A DNA stretch of 64,000 nucleotides, from contig NC_051126.1 of NCBI RefSeq assembly GCF_014839805.1, forward strand, positions 4,286,609 through 4,350,608. The letters are read 5' to 3'. Both the position numbers and the translations under genes were made by a program. Positions 11,401 to 24,201 of this stretch are shown here, in pieces. Within the stretch, counting starts at the first letter, position 1, and each line of letters opens with the position of its first letter. The notes beneath the pieces were generated by a model. The model did no database searches and had not been told where the DNA came from. It saw only the letters and a list, made by a program, of their open reading frames with translations. Source of the stretch: Manduca sexta (taxonomy: Eukaryota > Arthropoda > Insecta > Lepidoptera > Sphingidae).

Positions 11401-12762
11401 CTTTAGTTGGACAATTTAGACAATTGAACAATTGCTTTTGATCTATGAAACAAATACGTTTGTGTGTAAGTTCAAGATGTTTGTTACCTATAAGGATAGG
11501 CCCATATGATCGGCAAATGGAGAAGATATTATGCTAATTGATGGGCCACCGGAAAGTGATTTTAAATTTATATGTAAAATATTTGTTACATATTTTTGAA
11601 CAAATTGATTATCTCTATGATACGGAACAAATATCCTTTCAAGCAAATGAAGTAATATTTAAATATTCGCTCAAGTATTATTAACAAACGTAAACATTTT
11701 CACTTATAGAAATTATCATAATAGTTCAAGAGCAAAGTCCTCGTTAAACACACTGTTACGTTAAGATAAAATTCATTAGAACTACGTATGATTCATAGTT
11801 ACGTAGATAAACAGCAAATGTTTGCTTTTTAATAACACTGAATGTGTTCTCAAAATATTTGAATTAACTTTGCATATGTAACTAACATGTAAGAAATGCT
11901 GTTAACAAAACTATAATTGATACATTACAAAGAAAACATAGTATTGATGATGAAATACCAATATTAACCATAAGATAACATATAGCAGAGATCATTTCTC
12001 TTTATAAATATGCCGTAAAAGACCGGATAACTATAAAATTGTCTACTTTCATAAAACTATAAAGAAATAAAGTTTGTGAGTTTAACATAAGATTACTTCC
12101 TCTATCAAAATGTACTTATGGTCTTATTACTGAAATCCATTTACGAAGCTTTTTAAACTACGCATTGCGCAGACGCAAGTAAATACCTCACAATATTTCT
12201 GTTTTATTGATTTTACAACACTACACTTCAATGTTGCTGAAGAATTAGTACTTGATTATACTAATCAATACATCGTTTACAATACACAGGGAAAAAAATA
12301 TTTAGAAGAATATCTAACATCCATCAAGTGTCTTCATTCCTTAACTATCCTAAATATATTCGGAATATAAAAATACGTAAAAATTTAATAAAGAAAATGG
12401 TTTCTAACATTCTCAATAATCGCATAATGCATAGGACTCTCGACCGAATTGCTTTCCAGATAATGTTGCTAAAGGTTTGTCACAACGGGCTATAAAGAGC
12501 AGCAATACTAAAAATTTTAGAACAATTCCCAGCAACACTAGGCTCACATACTAAATCACCTAAACCGCGTAATTAAACTGGCTTCAGTGTCCTTCAAACG
12601 AGACCATAACTGCATTTAACTGTTTCACAATGGACATAGAAAAGGCCGTCGCACCTATCTGTTCAGACAGGCTGTGAGCTCTCGCATTAGCAAGACCACC
12701 CACTTAGCTTCCAACATTGTCCGAACTCAAAAAACATGTGATTTAAATTAAATAAGCAAAAG

Positions 12763-13092
12763 CGAATAGCGGCGATAGCCTAGTTGGTTGTGGAACGGTC
12801 TGCCGAGACGAATGTCCGCACGTTCAAATCCCAAGGGCGCACACTTCTGACTTTTCTAAAAAAAAAATATTTGTGTATTCTTTGTGAATTATCGCTTGCT
12901 TTAACGGTGAAGGAAAACATTGTGGGGAAACCTACATACCTGAGAAATTCTCTATAGGAATTTTCAAGGATGTGTGAAGTCTACCAATCCGCACTGGGCC
13001 AACGTGGTGGACTAAGGCCTAATCCCTCTCTGTAGTAGAGGAGGCCCTATGCCCAACAGTGGGACAGTATATAATACAGGGCTGATATTATT
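12763..13092 (+). mobile_element. tRNA-headed SINE (family B), complete with target-site duplication
   Basis: The head GGCGATAGCCTAGTTGGTTG carries an A-box and CGTTCAAATCCCAAGG carries a B-box. The body contains GTGAAGGAAAACATTGTGG, CCAATCCGCACTGGGCC and TAGTAGAGGAGGCCC, and it ends with GCTGATATTATT. An exact 11-bp duplication, ATAAGCAAAAG, flanks it at 12752-12762 and 13093-13103. A second copy in opposite orientation is at 48319-48640. The style is that of lepidopteran SINEs. Confidence 0.88.
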
Positions 13093-13109
13093 ATAAGCAA
13101 AAGGTTTTC

Positions 13110-13300
13110 AAATAGGTCGCAGATTTAATTCCCAATCGGGTAAAGTTATATCATGGATGTTTCTTCTCAGTATCAGCTATGCGTCCAGAATTGGTGCCCA
13201 TAGGCTCGCATATAAAAGCATGGGACGATTTATAACATAGCGAAAAGTAGGTGCACTTCTACCTATAAAAGGCGTTAGTGTCTATGTGTGCTAGAATACA
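13110..13300 (+). mobile_element. Decayed fragment of SINE family A
   Basis: A decayed B-box-like segment (GATTTAATTCCCAATCGGG) is followed by TCTCAGTATCAGC, CCAGAATTGGTGCCCATAGG, GGGACGATTTATAACAT and GCGAAAAGTAGGTGCACTTC in the order of the family A body. The head is missing or unrecognisable. It lies just right of the family B SINE and is clearly older than it, judged by divergence. Confidence 0.6.
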
Positions 13301-14000
13301 TATACATAATATGTATACATAACTTAAAATAAAAAATACGCTAACGATAATTCGGTGAAGAGCTCATAGTCAAACACAAGTGCAAGTGACAGAAACAGCG
13401 CATGAATGAATCACACGAGAACCTCAAACATACTAATCGCACCGCAAACATTCAGCCGCGACCATTGTTTGAATGGTAAACGAGATTTTTTTTTATTCCC
13501 TACCATAATTCCCGAGTGTTGGAAAAAACGTTATTGTTGTCCGTGACTTCTAAAAATGGAAGGTAATGTTTTGAATAAAAAATTATATTAATTTAAATTT
13601 AATTTGATATAGTTTTAATAATTGATTATCAAAATTTCACATTTTAATACAATTACTTAAACAACTCGGAATACCTCCTTAATATCCTCAGTTGTTAATA
13701 TTTTAAAACCATAAACTACTAGCCCAGAAAGGTTCAAGTGACTCGTTAAATTGTCAAGAACGTAACAATTACTTGTCGACAAAATATATTTTTCAAGCGA
13801 GATTCTCACGTAATCTGTCCGGCGAACGCGGCGTCCCTTAAACCCTTGATATATAATTCAGGAGCGGGAAACTTTTTGTAAGAGCCGTCCCATTAGTCTA
13901 CGTATAAAAACACCTGTCGCCAAAAATTGGACTAGTGATGTAATTATTCGATAATTGTCGATTTGGGACGTAACACCACAATTTTTTTTGTATTAATTTC

Positions 14001-14103
14001 AATGACGGGACTAGCTTGCCGTTCACCTGATGGTGAGCGATACGATCATAAACAGTAGAAACATCATCGAAAACCTTGAATTATAAAGTATTGTTTGGTA
14101 TTA
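14001..14103 (+). repeat. Interspersed repeat (family C, copy 2)
   Basis: It contains ATGACGGGACTAGCTTGCCG, TTCACCTGATGGTGAGCGAT, ACGATCATAAACAGTAG and CCTTGAATTATAAAGTA, matching 2891-2998 in order and orientation, again after a T run. It is non-coding and of unknown class. Confidence 0.65.
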
Positions 14104-14183
14104 AAAATGCGAATAAAGTTACCATTTACACTAATAGTGTATTAGTAAATCGGACTAATAGATTCGGTTTTTAAAAGTACTTA

Positions 14184-14426
14184 AATTGACTGCCTTGGTG
14201 GCGTAGTCGTATTACAATACAAATGCAGCACTAAGGTTTCGGGTTCAATCCCAAGGTCGAGCGGTGATATTGGGGTTTTCTACTCGGTATCAGTCAGTCA
14301 CTCCGATGTAGCCATTAGCTCGAACTTTATCACATCATGAGATGAAATACATACGACGGAAGTTGGGTGGCCCAGTTGCGCCTCTGCTTACCCCCTCGGA
14401 GATAAAAGGCGTGAATGTGTGTATGT
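14184..14426 (+). mobile_element. tRNA-headed SINE (family A), copy 2
   Basis: TGCCTTGGTGGCGTAGTCG (A-box region) and GGGTTCAATCCC (B-box region) head the element. The body matches the copy at 2459-2728: TGATATTGGGGTTTTCTACT, CGGTATCAG, TATCACATCATGAGATG, and GTTGCGCCTCTGCTTACC then CCCTCGGAGATAAA. A short simple tail follows. The 7-bp GTACTTA at 14177-14183 and 14427-14433 is the likely target duplication. It is more diverged than the first copy. Confidence 0.82.
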
Positions 14427-17319
14427 GTACTTACATAGAATTATTTTAAATAATCCGTGGCCGAGGCTTTGCTGTGCGATAGAAAATATGAACGGAGGCA
14501 AAGATACCATGTTTAACGAACAAACGTTCCGAGCCTTTCGAGCCTTGGAAAATGCGATAACTCCCCGCGCCCGCTTGATGCCAAATGGCTAGTCATTAGG
14601 CAAACTCAGCAATGCATTAAAAATTTTACGATACAATATGTTTATACTAAATATATTATTGTAAGCTCATAATCCAACCCATAGCTAATGTGTAGTGAAC
14701 AGAAAAAGAACTCGACATACATTAAACAATGTTACAAGAAAAAGTCTCATCCATTTGTCTGGTGTATGTGAAGCTAATTACACAATATTAATTTTTCCAT
14801 TAGCCAAGCCGACTTCGTTAAAATACGAGTAATAAAAACGTACACAACGAGGTGCAACTTCGTATTAATATATCCAAAGCCATGTACGGAGCAAATATTT
14901 GCGACGGTATTTCTATTTGCGCTAAAAAATTCGCAACTCTTGTGTCTCGCATCCGTTTTATTGGATTTTTGTTTCTATACACATTTCGGAATCCACAAAA
15001 ACTCGCGTAGACGGATTTTATGAATATTTTAATAACATGTTTTTAGTTATTCACGTCGTTTTTGGCTAAACAAATTTGCTAATGCCAGTATTGTCTGTAA
15101 ACCAAATTAATTGAATTTTTAAAAGTTATGTGACCACATAATTTCATGAGCACTTAAATCGATTTCTTTATACAGGCAAAAAGAATTGCAAATATACTTT
15201 GCTAAATAAAAAATAGAAAATAAAAACAAAGAATAAACACTCAACATTATGGCAAGCTCGCATAAGTGGTGTGCCTTGAAGAGACAATGGTTTAAACAAG
15301 ACCCCATCGTTCACATCCTTATAACTCCAGAAGCGACACATCACTATCTATAGAACTGACCATACTTCAATAATCAAAGTATTAATGTCTAATGATAATA
15401 TCCATTGACTGATGATTAAGAAGCTAAACAACACATCTGCGAAGTAAATAATTTAAACGAAGTATGTAGTTGTAAAACGCAACAAGTCGAGATAGTGTCA
15501 GTGTAGAGTCGAGAAGGAAATAATGTAACTGGCCATCGTCGATCACGGCCCTGTAACACAGGGGCTGAGCAGGCTAGTGACGGGATAGAAACTATCGATA
15601 TTATCGATGGTTTTCAAATGTTATATGAATCTTTTTAAATCTAGTATGTATAGTTCTAAAGATATTATTTATATTGGCATGGTTATGACGTTTTATATTA
15701 TGAACTAACATTTTTGTGGTTTACATATTTTGATCATGGGAATTAGTTTATGAAAATTATTATATTGCAACTGAGCAAGTCCGCTCCTGAGTACATCAGG
15801 AAGTACTTAGATGATGAACAATACATTATTATTTAATATAAATTAAACCAATAAAATAAACACTTCAAACGTCCATTCATAAAACTACAACAAACCTACG
15901 ACCAAGAACAAACGCATACATTCTCGGCTCTCATAACAAATCGGTCGACGCATGTAAACACAGGTACATTCACGCATTTCCGCTAGTAGCCGTTCAGAAT
16001 CACAAATTGCGCACACGAAACACTTGTAACAATTCAATTAGACACATACTACGTTGTAGCAATTAGTCGATTGGACTTAACAAACAAGTAAACGCCTGGA
16101 GGTGTCAACAAAGGAAATCTAGGCCAGTACAGTTCTGTTGATAGCAAATTACGCAGGAGTGTCGTGGGAAAGAACCCCGCGTTGGATTCGACGACGATTA
16201 ATAACTAAAACTCACTAAAACTTATTAAGCCGTAGATTCCATTTGTTGACAACTGTAAAATCATAATAATTAATTAAAGCGAAACTACAATAGGGGTTTC
16301 ACAATAGTGACATTGATTTTAATCAGAAGAAACAATACGGCACGTGGCCATTACGAAATCCAAAACTTCATTGGCCCACATGTAACAATTAACATCAGGT
16401 GTAATTGTGTTAATTTATGGTAATTAGAATACACGCGGGATGGTCGAAAACGAATAACAAGTTCGCGTGTACAATGATAACAAAATGTGTAGGTAATTAA
16501 AAACGTGTGATAGTGGGTGAGGCGTACGAGGTAAACTCTCCTTTATTTACTTATTCTAGAGTTTAAAACAGGATTGACGTTAAAAATATAATGACAACCA
16601 TTTCAAAATAATTTATTTACTTAAAATTACACAGCTACAGCTTACTACAACAATCACACACACATTATCACAACTAAAAGTACTACGAATTAAATGCAGT
16701 GTAAATATTACATGAAAATTTCATCGATACATCCAACGCACGTCCCTACTCGCTTGTAATTCAATCCGGTCAAGAAGGGAGGGTGCTTAACGTCCGACTC
16801 TTACATACATTACACCTCCCGCATTCCGTATACGACTTTCGGACTTCCCCTAGCCATAAATAATCCTCGACAAGAGCGTCTAATTAGGTCGCAGCACTGA
16901 ATATTTGAAACGTGTCGGGACTCCCTTGAACTTGGCATCATCACCTGTAATTAGTAGGTGGTAATAATTCAAAAGATATGAATTACTGAGCGTCTGCGAG
17001 GGTTCCTCGAGAGGCTAGGCGGAGACGCGGCTCGCAAGGGGTTCCCTATTTGTATACTTTCCGTATGTTCGCAGGTGTTGAATTAAAAGTGAAGGGACCG
17101 AGGCTAGGGTAATGCCGAAATAAGGGAATATTTGGGCAATTTCGTTGCAGGAAATATTTTCGTACATACCAAGGAATAACTTTTATTTTAATTAATGTGT
17201 CAAGTTCACGTATATGTCTCATCAAGAAAATACACCCTAATTGGAATATCAATGTCCAAATTAAATCTTGCGTAACATATATCTAATACATCTGTGCAAA
17301 GACTACAAAATAAAAAAAA

Positions 17320-17412
17320 TCCAAACCCGTTCGCAAATGACCCAGTTCCGAGGTAACATAAAAAAAATTCACATCGAATTAATAACCTCTTCTTTTTGTA
17401 GTCGGTTAAAAA
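17320..17412 (+). repeat. Short interspersed repeat (family E, copy 1)
   Basis: It has CCCGTTCGCAAATGACCCAG, then TCGAATTAATAACCTCTTCT, TTTTGTAGTCGGTTAAAAA. The last two segments match 20341-20475 and, reversed, 24151-24201. The shared 3' piece is a common lepidopteran repeat end by recollection. Confidence 0.55.
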
Positions 17413-20340
17413 ACGAACTGTTCACAAAATTAATAAATAATTACACCTATCTACGCAGATCGGATACACATTTCACGAGCGAAACAACATTCACGGTACG
17501 CTGAGCGAGCGAGCACTTAGAAAATAACAAGGTTAGAGAAAAGTCAAGACATATCGATCACACGTGCCTCGTGACAAACAGACGAAATAATCAACCGAGT
17601 TAACGACCCAGAACAGGCAGTTGAAGCAAGTAATGTAGGACTGGGGCGGTGTGTAACACGTAATGTGATTAGTGAAGTCTTTAAGACACATGTGAGGTAT
17701 AAATTTATACACTTCTACTAAATTTTACTATAGGAAAGGGCAAAACTATATTAATCAAGCTAATATATAAGTACCCACGTTCTCATTCCGTGATGTCTTT
17801 AATCTTATTATTTGAACATACTTCATACTTGTCTATATTCTGTTTATATTCTATTACGGTGAATATAACTCTTCCACTATAAAATTTCTATCTTGGTTTA
17901 CCTCTTCAACTAACGAATTTCATAACCGTGGGTAGACTAATCCTCTACACAGACGTCTAATCTAACACTATAATTTCAGTACTTTGTAACAAAGCCTGCA
18001 CAATTTTAATTTGCTAAATCCCGTCCCTTGCCCCCACACTTACCCAAAGGGTCTTGAGTATTTCCCACTAAACGCACGCCAAAGACGGCTCTTTGAACTT
18101 CTCTCCGAAACTGGTACCAATCGATAACAATATTTGCAACAAGGGGCGAGTCGCGCACCCACGAACTACAGCGAGACATTTTTCATTTTAAAAGTTTGAA
18201 TTTTGAGACGTTTCGCGATCGAGGACGACTATTCTCGTCGGCAACTTAATCTCTGCGGTTGACATTAACATGAACTAGTTCACGCCACATCCAGACGTTT
18301 TGTAATTCAATGTTATCTTTCAGAATATAGGTTTCATCTAAGTTTTTTATAGTGAGGATTTTTAAACATCTTCACAAAATAAAAATTTGTCTCGAAAATT
18401 GATGTTGAAGTTGTTCGGTTAAATAAGATGATATGCCGAAACCGCTATGTTGTTAACATTTTCGATAACAAGCGCAAATATTTGGACTGAATCGTACAAA
18501 CTAAAGACGCATAACTTAAATTAATATCAAATTGAACATTTGATCAAATTAATTTGAATGTGTATTACCATCCCACAAGATCAGAGCCATCTGATACGCT
18601 TTGAAGCATTAGCTTCAAAGCCCAAATCTAAACCAACATAAACATACATCTTGGAACACAAACTGGTTAATTCCACATTATGTAATCAGTATGCGTTCTT
18701 GCGTAGTTTCTGATAAGCGAAGTTATCAATAAGTCAAACAAACAAAACCTTGGTTAATTAGCATAACGGTTGCTCCTTGATAATTCTCTTCGGATTACAT
18801 ACTAACAATTTCTATATACGCATTATGGCTACATATTGGGAAAGTTTGTTTGAACTGTATTCAATGTTTATAGTGTTGTTGATAACCTCTCAATGCGTAG
18901 GATAAAAGCCATATCCTGGCGCCACATCCCATCAAATTAATCAATAGCTTTCTAGGACGTAAGAAAATACAACTTTGTGCGAACCGAGTCTTTGTAAAGT
19001 GGAAATAAAATATCATGCACGCGGCAAAATGTAACCTTTTGGAAACGTCACTAACAAGTCCAAAACAGACATCCCAACAACTATCCCCTATCGCCAAACC
19101 GAGGCAACAACGTACGAAGCCAAGCTCAAAACATTACACGACTTTCATCATCATTCCATTCACCATTACGCGCAGAACACTTAGACGCGAGTAATCTTAA
19201 CAGTAAATCAAGAAATACGCGTCTCTCAAACGCTCCGTTGAAGAGCACTCGACATTTTGTCGCACGTCGTAGAGAGCACATTACAGCTAGCGCCTACCCC
19301 AGTGATATGCGAGCGGAGTAAAAGGTTTCAAACATCTGAACCCCCTATATTAAACATCTGAGTGGGTGCGAGTTTATAAAAAGGTATTGTCGAGGGGGAA
19401 TATTACCGGGGCACAGCGAAGTATGTTTCTAATTTGCTCATATACCTCGTCTATATTGGACTAGAGAAGGGAACGGATTTTAATAAAGATAAAAATAAGT
19501 TCAGTTGGAAAATATTCCACTAAATTGGCATTGCAGTGAGCCGTCTCCGACCTAATTGAAGCTTTCAATAATTTTATCCATTCTTGCGAAGAGCTTTTTC
19601 CTAACTTTGCCTTGTGAACTCCAAGGTATCACTACGGCATCAATGTGGTATCAATTCAATTTGTGATCTTGCTGTTGGAGATGTTGCATGTAAGATTGTA
19701 CGAGTAGATTTAAGAGTAAAACAAGAAAATATTTGGTAAAAGCTTTGACCTGATACCAAATAGAAGACCACGGTCACAGAACTACAATTAGCGCACCTCA
19801 AAAAACGACTTATCATCAAGAACCTCCAAATCCACACCGCACAAAACCGCATACAGTAATTTTCATAACAAACTTACAACCCGGAATGGGTTCACAAAAT
19901 CACCGTTTTATCTCGCCAGCCGTGAGAAAAGTTGGCTAAGTTAAGCGGCCACTCATGCTAGTTGCGGACGAAACTTCCAACATTAATTTCATTAATAATA
20001 CTCTGTATTCCCACGAAACTAGACCTGACAAAAACTCGGTACGTTATTCTGTCGGTCGTGAAACTTTGCACGCCGTAAATAATAGATGCAGTGAATAACT
20101 AGACGATTTGTTGAACATTATTGAACTAGTTTTAAAATATAGAACAGTTCACATATTAGTGCTGGCTTAATACTAAGCAAATTTGAAAAATAATGTTAAC
20201 TTTTTTTGGTTTTTAATGTTTTTTTTTTTTGCTAAAAAGTTTTTATTTTTAGCTTTTTGTATTATTAAAAATCAGTATACGTTGATGGCATCATTTAATA
20301 GTTTTCTGATGTATCAAGGATCCAACAGAAACTAAAATTA

Positions 20341-20475
20341 TATAGGACCACACGGGAAGTACCAGCTTACAAATAAAAAAGGAATCATCAAAATCGGTTC
20401 GCCCAGTCAAAAGTAACAACCAAAAAAAAAATACAATCGAATTGAGAACCTCCTCCTTTTCTTAAAGTCGATTAA
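20341..20475 (+). repeat. Short interspersed repeat (family E, copy 2)
   Basis: GGACCACACGGGAAGTACCA, then ATCGGTTCGCCCAGTCAAAA, an A-rich linker, TCGAATTGAGAACCTCCTCC and TTTTCTTAAAGTCGATTAA. It is the best-preserved copy of the three in the window and is non-coding. Confidence 0.6.
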
Positions 20476-23400
20476 CAAGCTATTGTGATTAAAACATAAC
20501 TATTACGCCAATTTATATACCAACTCACTGATAGATAATATTAACTTCTAAGCCGTTTGACTCAGACTATGTGTGTGTTTTGACCCCAATTATTATTATG
20601 TAAATTCTGTGACGCAACTGTCAAGTACTATGAGGAGTTTAGGTTCTAGAATACCGAGACGACGGTCTAATCCCGCGACATCTATGTTCTCTTTATCGAC
20701 TAAATCACAGAGGCTGACTTCCTAAAAGACTTACTATCATATCCTGATTTATACTGGACAATCGCAAACAAATACATAAACCCAACAAAATACCATTCAC
20801 AATTTATAACTTTAGAATGCCATGAGAACTTAGGTACGCATTTAACTTAATATCCACCAAATCTATGATCTTAAATCGGTTCGAAAAGTTAACTTCTAGC
20901 GCACAATGCTGTGATCTCATGAAAGGAGACCCAATTCAATTGACAAAACAATGAATTATATCACCAAAATTATATAGGTGATGTAACCATTATAAACCTG
21001 GGAATGATATCATTGCTTGTCTAGCGTAATATACAATTCATGGTTAATAACCATTCCGATTTATTGGCATGCCTATATTCAATTACCAATTAATTCAAAT
21101 CTGGTACCTCACGTCACCCCAGCAAAAATATAATGAGATCATTTAACATAATCACGTGGCCACCGAGCATTTAGTGACGGAGGACTACTGACTCGATTGT
21201 GGTAAAATAATACGTATAATACTTAACTAAACTGTCCTCTAATTCCATCAAATAACTTGAAAAATTCCAAACTCGTTATCTCAAAACAAAATCTATAGCA
21301 GTTTATTTACAGAGATTAAAACATAGCCTCAACAAATCGTAAGCAAGAGTAGCGGTTAAGTCCGTTGAAAAATTCACCCCAGACTGGGGCCAACTTCGGC
21401 CAATCCAATTATGGACGCGGAACTCTGGAAATTCTAAACCGATTATGCTGAATTGAAAACATTAAGTACTTTACGGATTTGGAATGGTCCCGGCCAAGGC
21501 ACGTCAAACCTTATTGCCTTACCATTGGCGCCACAATATAATGTGATTACGAAGCCAAAGATAGAACTGAGATGGAAATTATTTACGTTGGAACTCGCCA
21601 TTTCGCACGCCACGCAAAGATGGTTATTAGAAAAGTTTTATGACTTTGCATTTTAGATAAACATCATTTCGGAAACATGATCGAAAATTGTCGACGGGGT
21701 ATTTTCGAAGCGAGCGAAACGCAATCGGAAGGGACGAGATACTTTAATTGCAAATGAAAGAGAATATTGCCTATTATTGAAAATTCGTTGGCGAAAGCAT
21801 GCAAAGGAATTGCAAAATAAATCGATTTTATTTAATCGCATAACCGAAATACAAGCGAATATGGTTACAATATTTACGTGTATAAGTACTACTTTTAAGC
21901 ATAAAATTTATAAGCGATCATTACATCTCATTTAATCTGCTAAGACTTTTATTGTTCCAAATCCAATTTATTCATTGATATCGTATTAAATGCTTTCAGT
22001 TCATGTCGATAACCGAATTCATTCGTTATCTTTTAATCCAAATCGATTATGTCGAGCAATAAAAAATTTAATACTCATAATCGAAAAGTCGTGTCCCAAC
22101 ATCGAACATCGCCAACATTCGAGTGACAGTTTTAAAAATTAGCCGCTCCAGTTTGTTAATAAGGAGATTAAAGCTATATTTCAAGGGATATCTTCACAGC
22201 TAATTTGCACCTTATAGATAAAGGAGCTCGGATAAAAGCCAACTATCGTTAATTTATGACGGCAACGTGACCCTGCCTGCGTGGTGGAAGGAGGCAACGA
22301 AAGCTCGCTCCGTTGTCTTTGAGTCACGACTCGAAAGTGACAACTTACAATGTATATGTGGCGACAGAAGCGTTTCGTAGATCCGCCTCGGGAAATATAC
22401 CAAACATAGCAGACACCACATGGTTATATAAAGTGCATTGGAAGATACAAAAATGATGTATCTAAGTCAGGTCACTTTTCTGTTTGTTATTATCGTAAAT
22501 TCATAAACGAAACTAATTTCTTTTATAGCTTTTTATATTGCTCCCAACACGCATTAGACACATATAGGTCACTCCTAGAGACCACACAGCTTTGTCTCAA
22601 AATCAATTCTTACTTTCGATCAAAGCTTAAATGTTACTGAATAGTAAAGAACAATCCAAAGTTTATCATAATATTTTAATATTCAATCCGTAGTGTGAAA
22701 ACAATGCGTAAGACACATTTTGCACAAGATTGTACCATTACAAATCCCTTTTTAGTAACGGCTTATCCTGTTATAAAATTATTTAATGACGCTTCGGACG
22801 CCCTCTATTAGTATTTTATTGATCGTTTACTACTCTTTGGGCCGTAACTCTAACGGGAATTAGTTTATTAACACAAAACATGCAAACTTTACTAGGGAAG
22901 TAATATTTAAACTCAACTACGTGCGGCCGGACTAACATTTAATTAAATATTGTATAATTATGTATTGTTCGTAGGCTAGTAAATGCTCGTGTTATATGAT
23001 ACGACAACTTCTCACAATGACTTAGAGTTTATTTTTATGTTGGCTAGATAATCCCTTTCCTACAACTAAACGAAGAGAGGAGTAAATAATTATTCACTTC
23101 ATGGCAAACGCCTCTAACTGCCTATACAGTACCTCTCAGAAGTGTATAATACACAATATATGCTGCATTATTTATCCTACGATATCAAATTTTAATACTT
23201 ACAATACTTGTAATTACATTGATTACTCTGTTTTCAAACCAAAAAGTATGACTGTACTACCTGGAAGACCCCCCTTACAAAAAACATACCGTTTCCTACT
23301 AAATACTAATTTAGATACTTTATTCAAATCCTTCCTACAAAAACTGTAAACACACACAAAGCAACTCTAACTGAATAAAATAAACAGTAATTTTGTTTGA

Positions 23401-23869
23401 AACAGTACGCGTATCCGCAACGCTTTGTCAACCACATGCATACGTTCTTGCAATACTGCCGGCGAAATAATTTACTTGAAACACTACGTAAGTGTGCAAC
23501 GTTTACTTGACATTCATTGTTTCCGTTTAGAATTTGCGTACTGATAATATAAAATCTAAATACCTATCGACTAGTTTGTAAAATCCTCTTGATATCATAA
23601 ATGCGCAAATTTAAATCGATTGTGGAAAGCGCTGAACGTATTCTGGTGAAATTATGCACGTAGATAGTTTTTATCCTGCAAAGTATATAGTAGGACTTTT
23701 ATTGTAATCTGCCACCGATATGTATGTACGTATGTATGTATGTGGGTATATTTATATGGCGTACCTTTTATATTTTTAATTGATTTCAGTCTTGTTTGTT
23801 AATGTTCTCTCCACTACCTTCTCTCGTTGTGTACACCTACCTCTTTAGTTTCTGCACCACCTAAAGGTT

Positions 23870-24000
23870 GACTGGTAGAGAATGCCTTCGGCTAATGCCG
23901 AAGGCATTCTCTACCAGTCGAAAGGCGGACTTAATAGTCCGCCTTTATACTCTTTGTATATAAAGTGTAATAAATAAAATAAATAAATATGCGATGAGTA
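23870..24000 (+). repeat. Retroposon-like 3' end carrying two perfect palindromes
   Basis: A perfect 23-bp stem (23870-23892 with 23897-23919) with loop TAAT starts GACTGGTAGAG. It is followed after one base by a perfect 11-bp stem AAAGGCGGACT/AGTCCGCCTTT (23921-23931 with 23936-23946), again with loop TAAT. Downstream come TATATAAAGTG and an (AATAAA)n-type tail. The unit GACTGGTAGAGAATGCC plus AGTCCGCCTTT plus the tail resembles, from memory, an abundant lepidopteran retroposon end; the palindromes are the unusual part. Confidence 0.65.
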
Positions 24001-24150
24001 AAAATAGCACGATTACTGAAAAACGACTCAATGGAAATGATACAATTTTTTCTACAACGCTAGATGTAGGAGTCAGTTTTATTTTCTTAGGCTAATATAG
24101 CAACTTGGACATGCAGTGACGACCTCCTCGACTCTCAATATCGATTCCCT

Positions 24151-24201
24151 ATTAACCAACTTCAAAAAAAGAAGCAGATTTTCAATTCGACTGTATGTTT
24201 T
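24151..24201 (-). repeat. Short interspersed repeat (family E, copy 3, fragment)
   Basis: Reverse-complemented, it reads TCGAATTGAAAATCTGCTTC then TTTTTTTGAAGTTGGTTAAT, matching the 3' part of the copies at 17320 and 20341. Only the end piece remains. Confidence 0.5.

Larger units (their letters stand above)
1071..12762. other. Non-coding stretch apart from the repeats and candidate sites listed
   Basis: I find no exon with a convincing protein match here. Short open frames occur, the longest 181 codons at 4609-5154 (minus), but none resembles a known family or links by splice sites to another. CpG-richer, CACG-rich patches occur near 1930-2020, 6120-6320 and 6590-6810. The stretch may be intergenic or an intron of a gene whose exons lie outside the window. 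Confidence 0.6.
14434..23869. other. Non-coding stretch; repeat tails only
   Basis: No exon could be supported. It holds two copies of a short repeat ending in GTCGGTTAA-like sequence (about 17320-17412 and 20341-20475), a run of T at 20217-20230, and a (TATG)n simple repeat near 23720-23745. Open frames of 60-80 codons here have no protein resemblance. Confidence 0.55.

Noticed and set aside
12763..12845. tRNA gene on the plus strand
   Set aside because: It is the tRNA-like head of SINE family B, repeated at 48319-48640 with target duplications on both.
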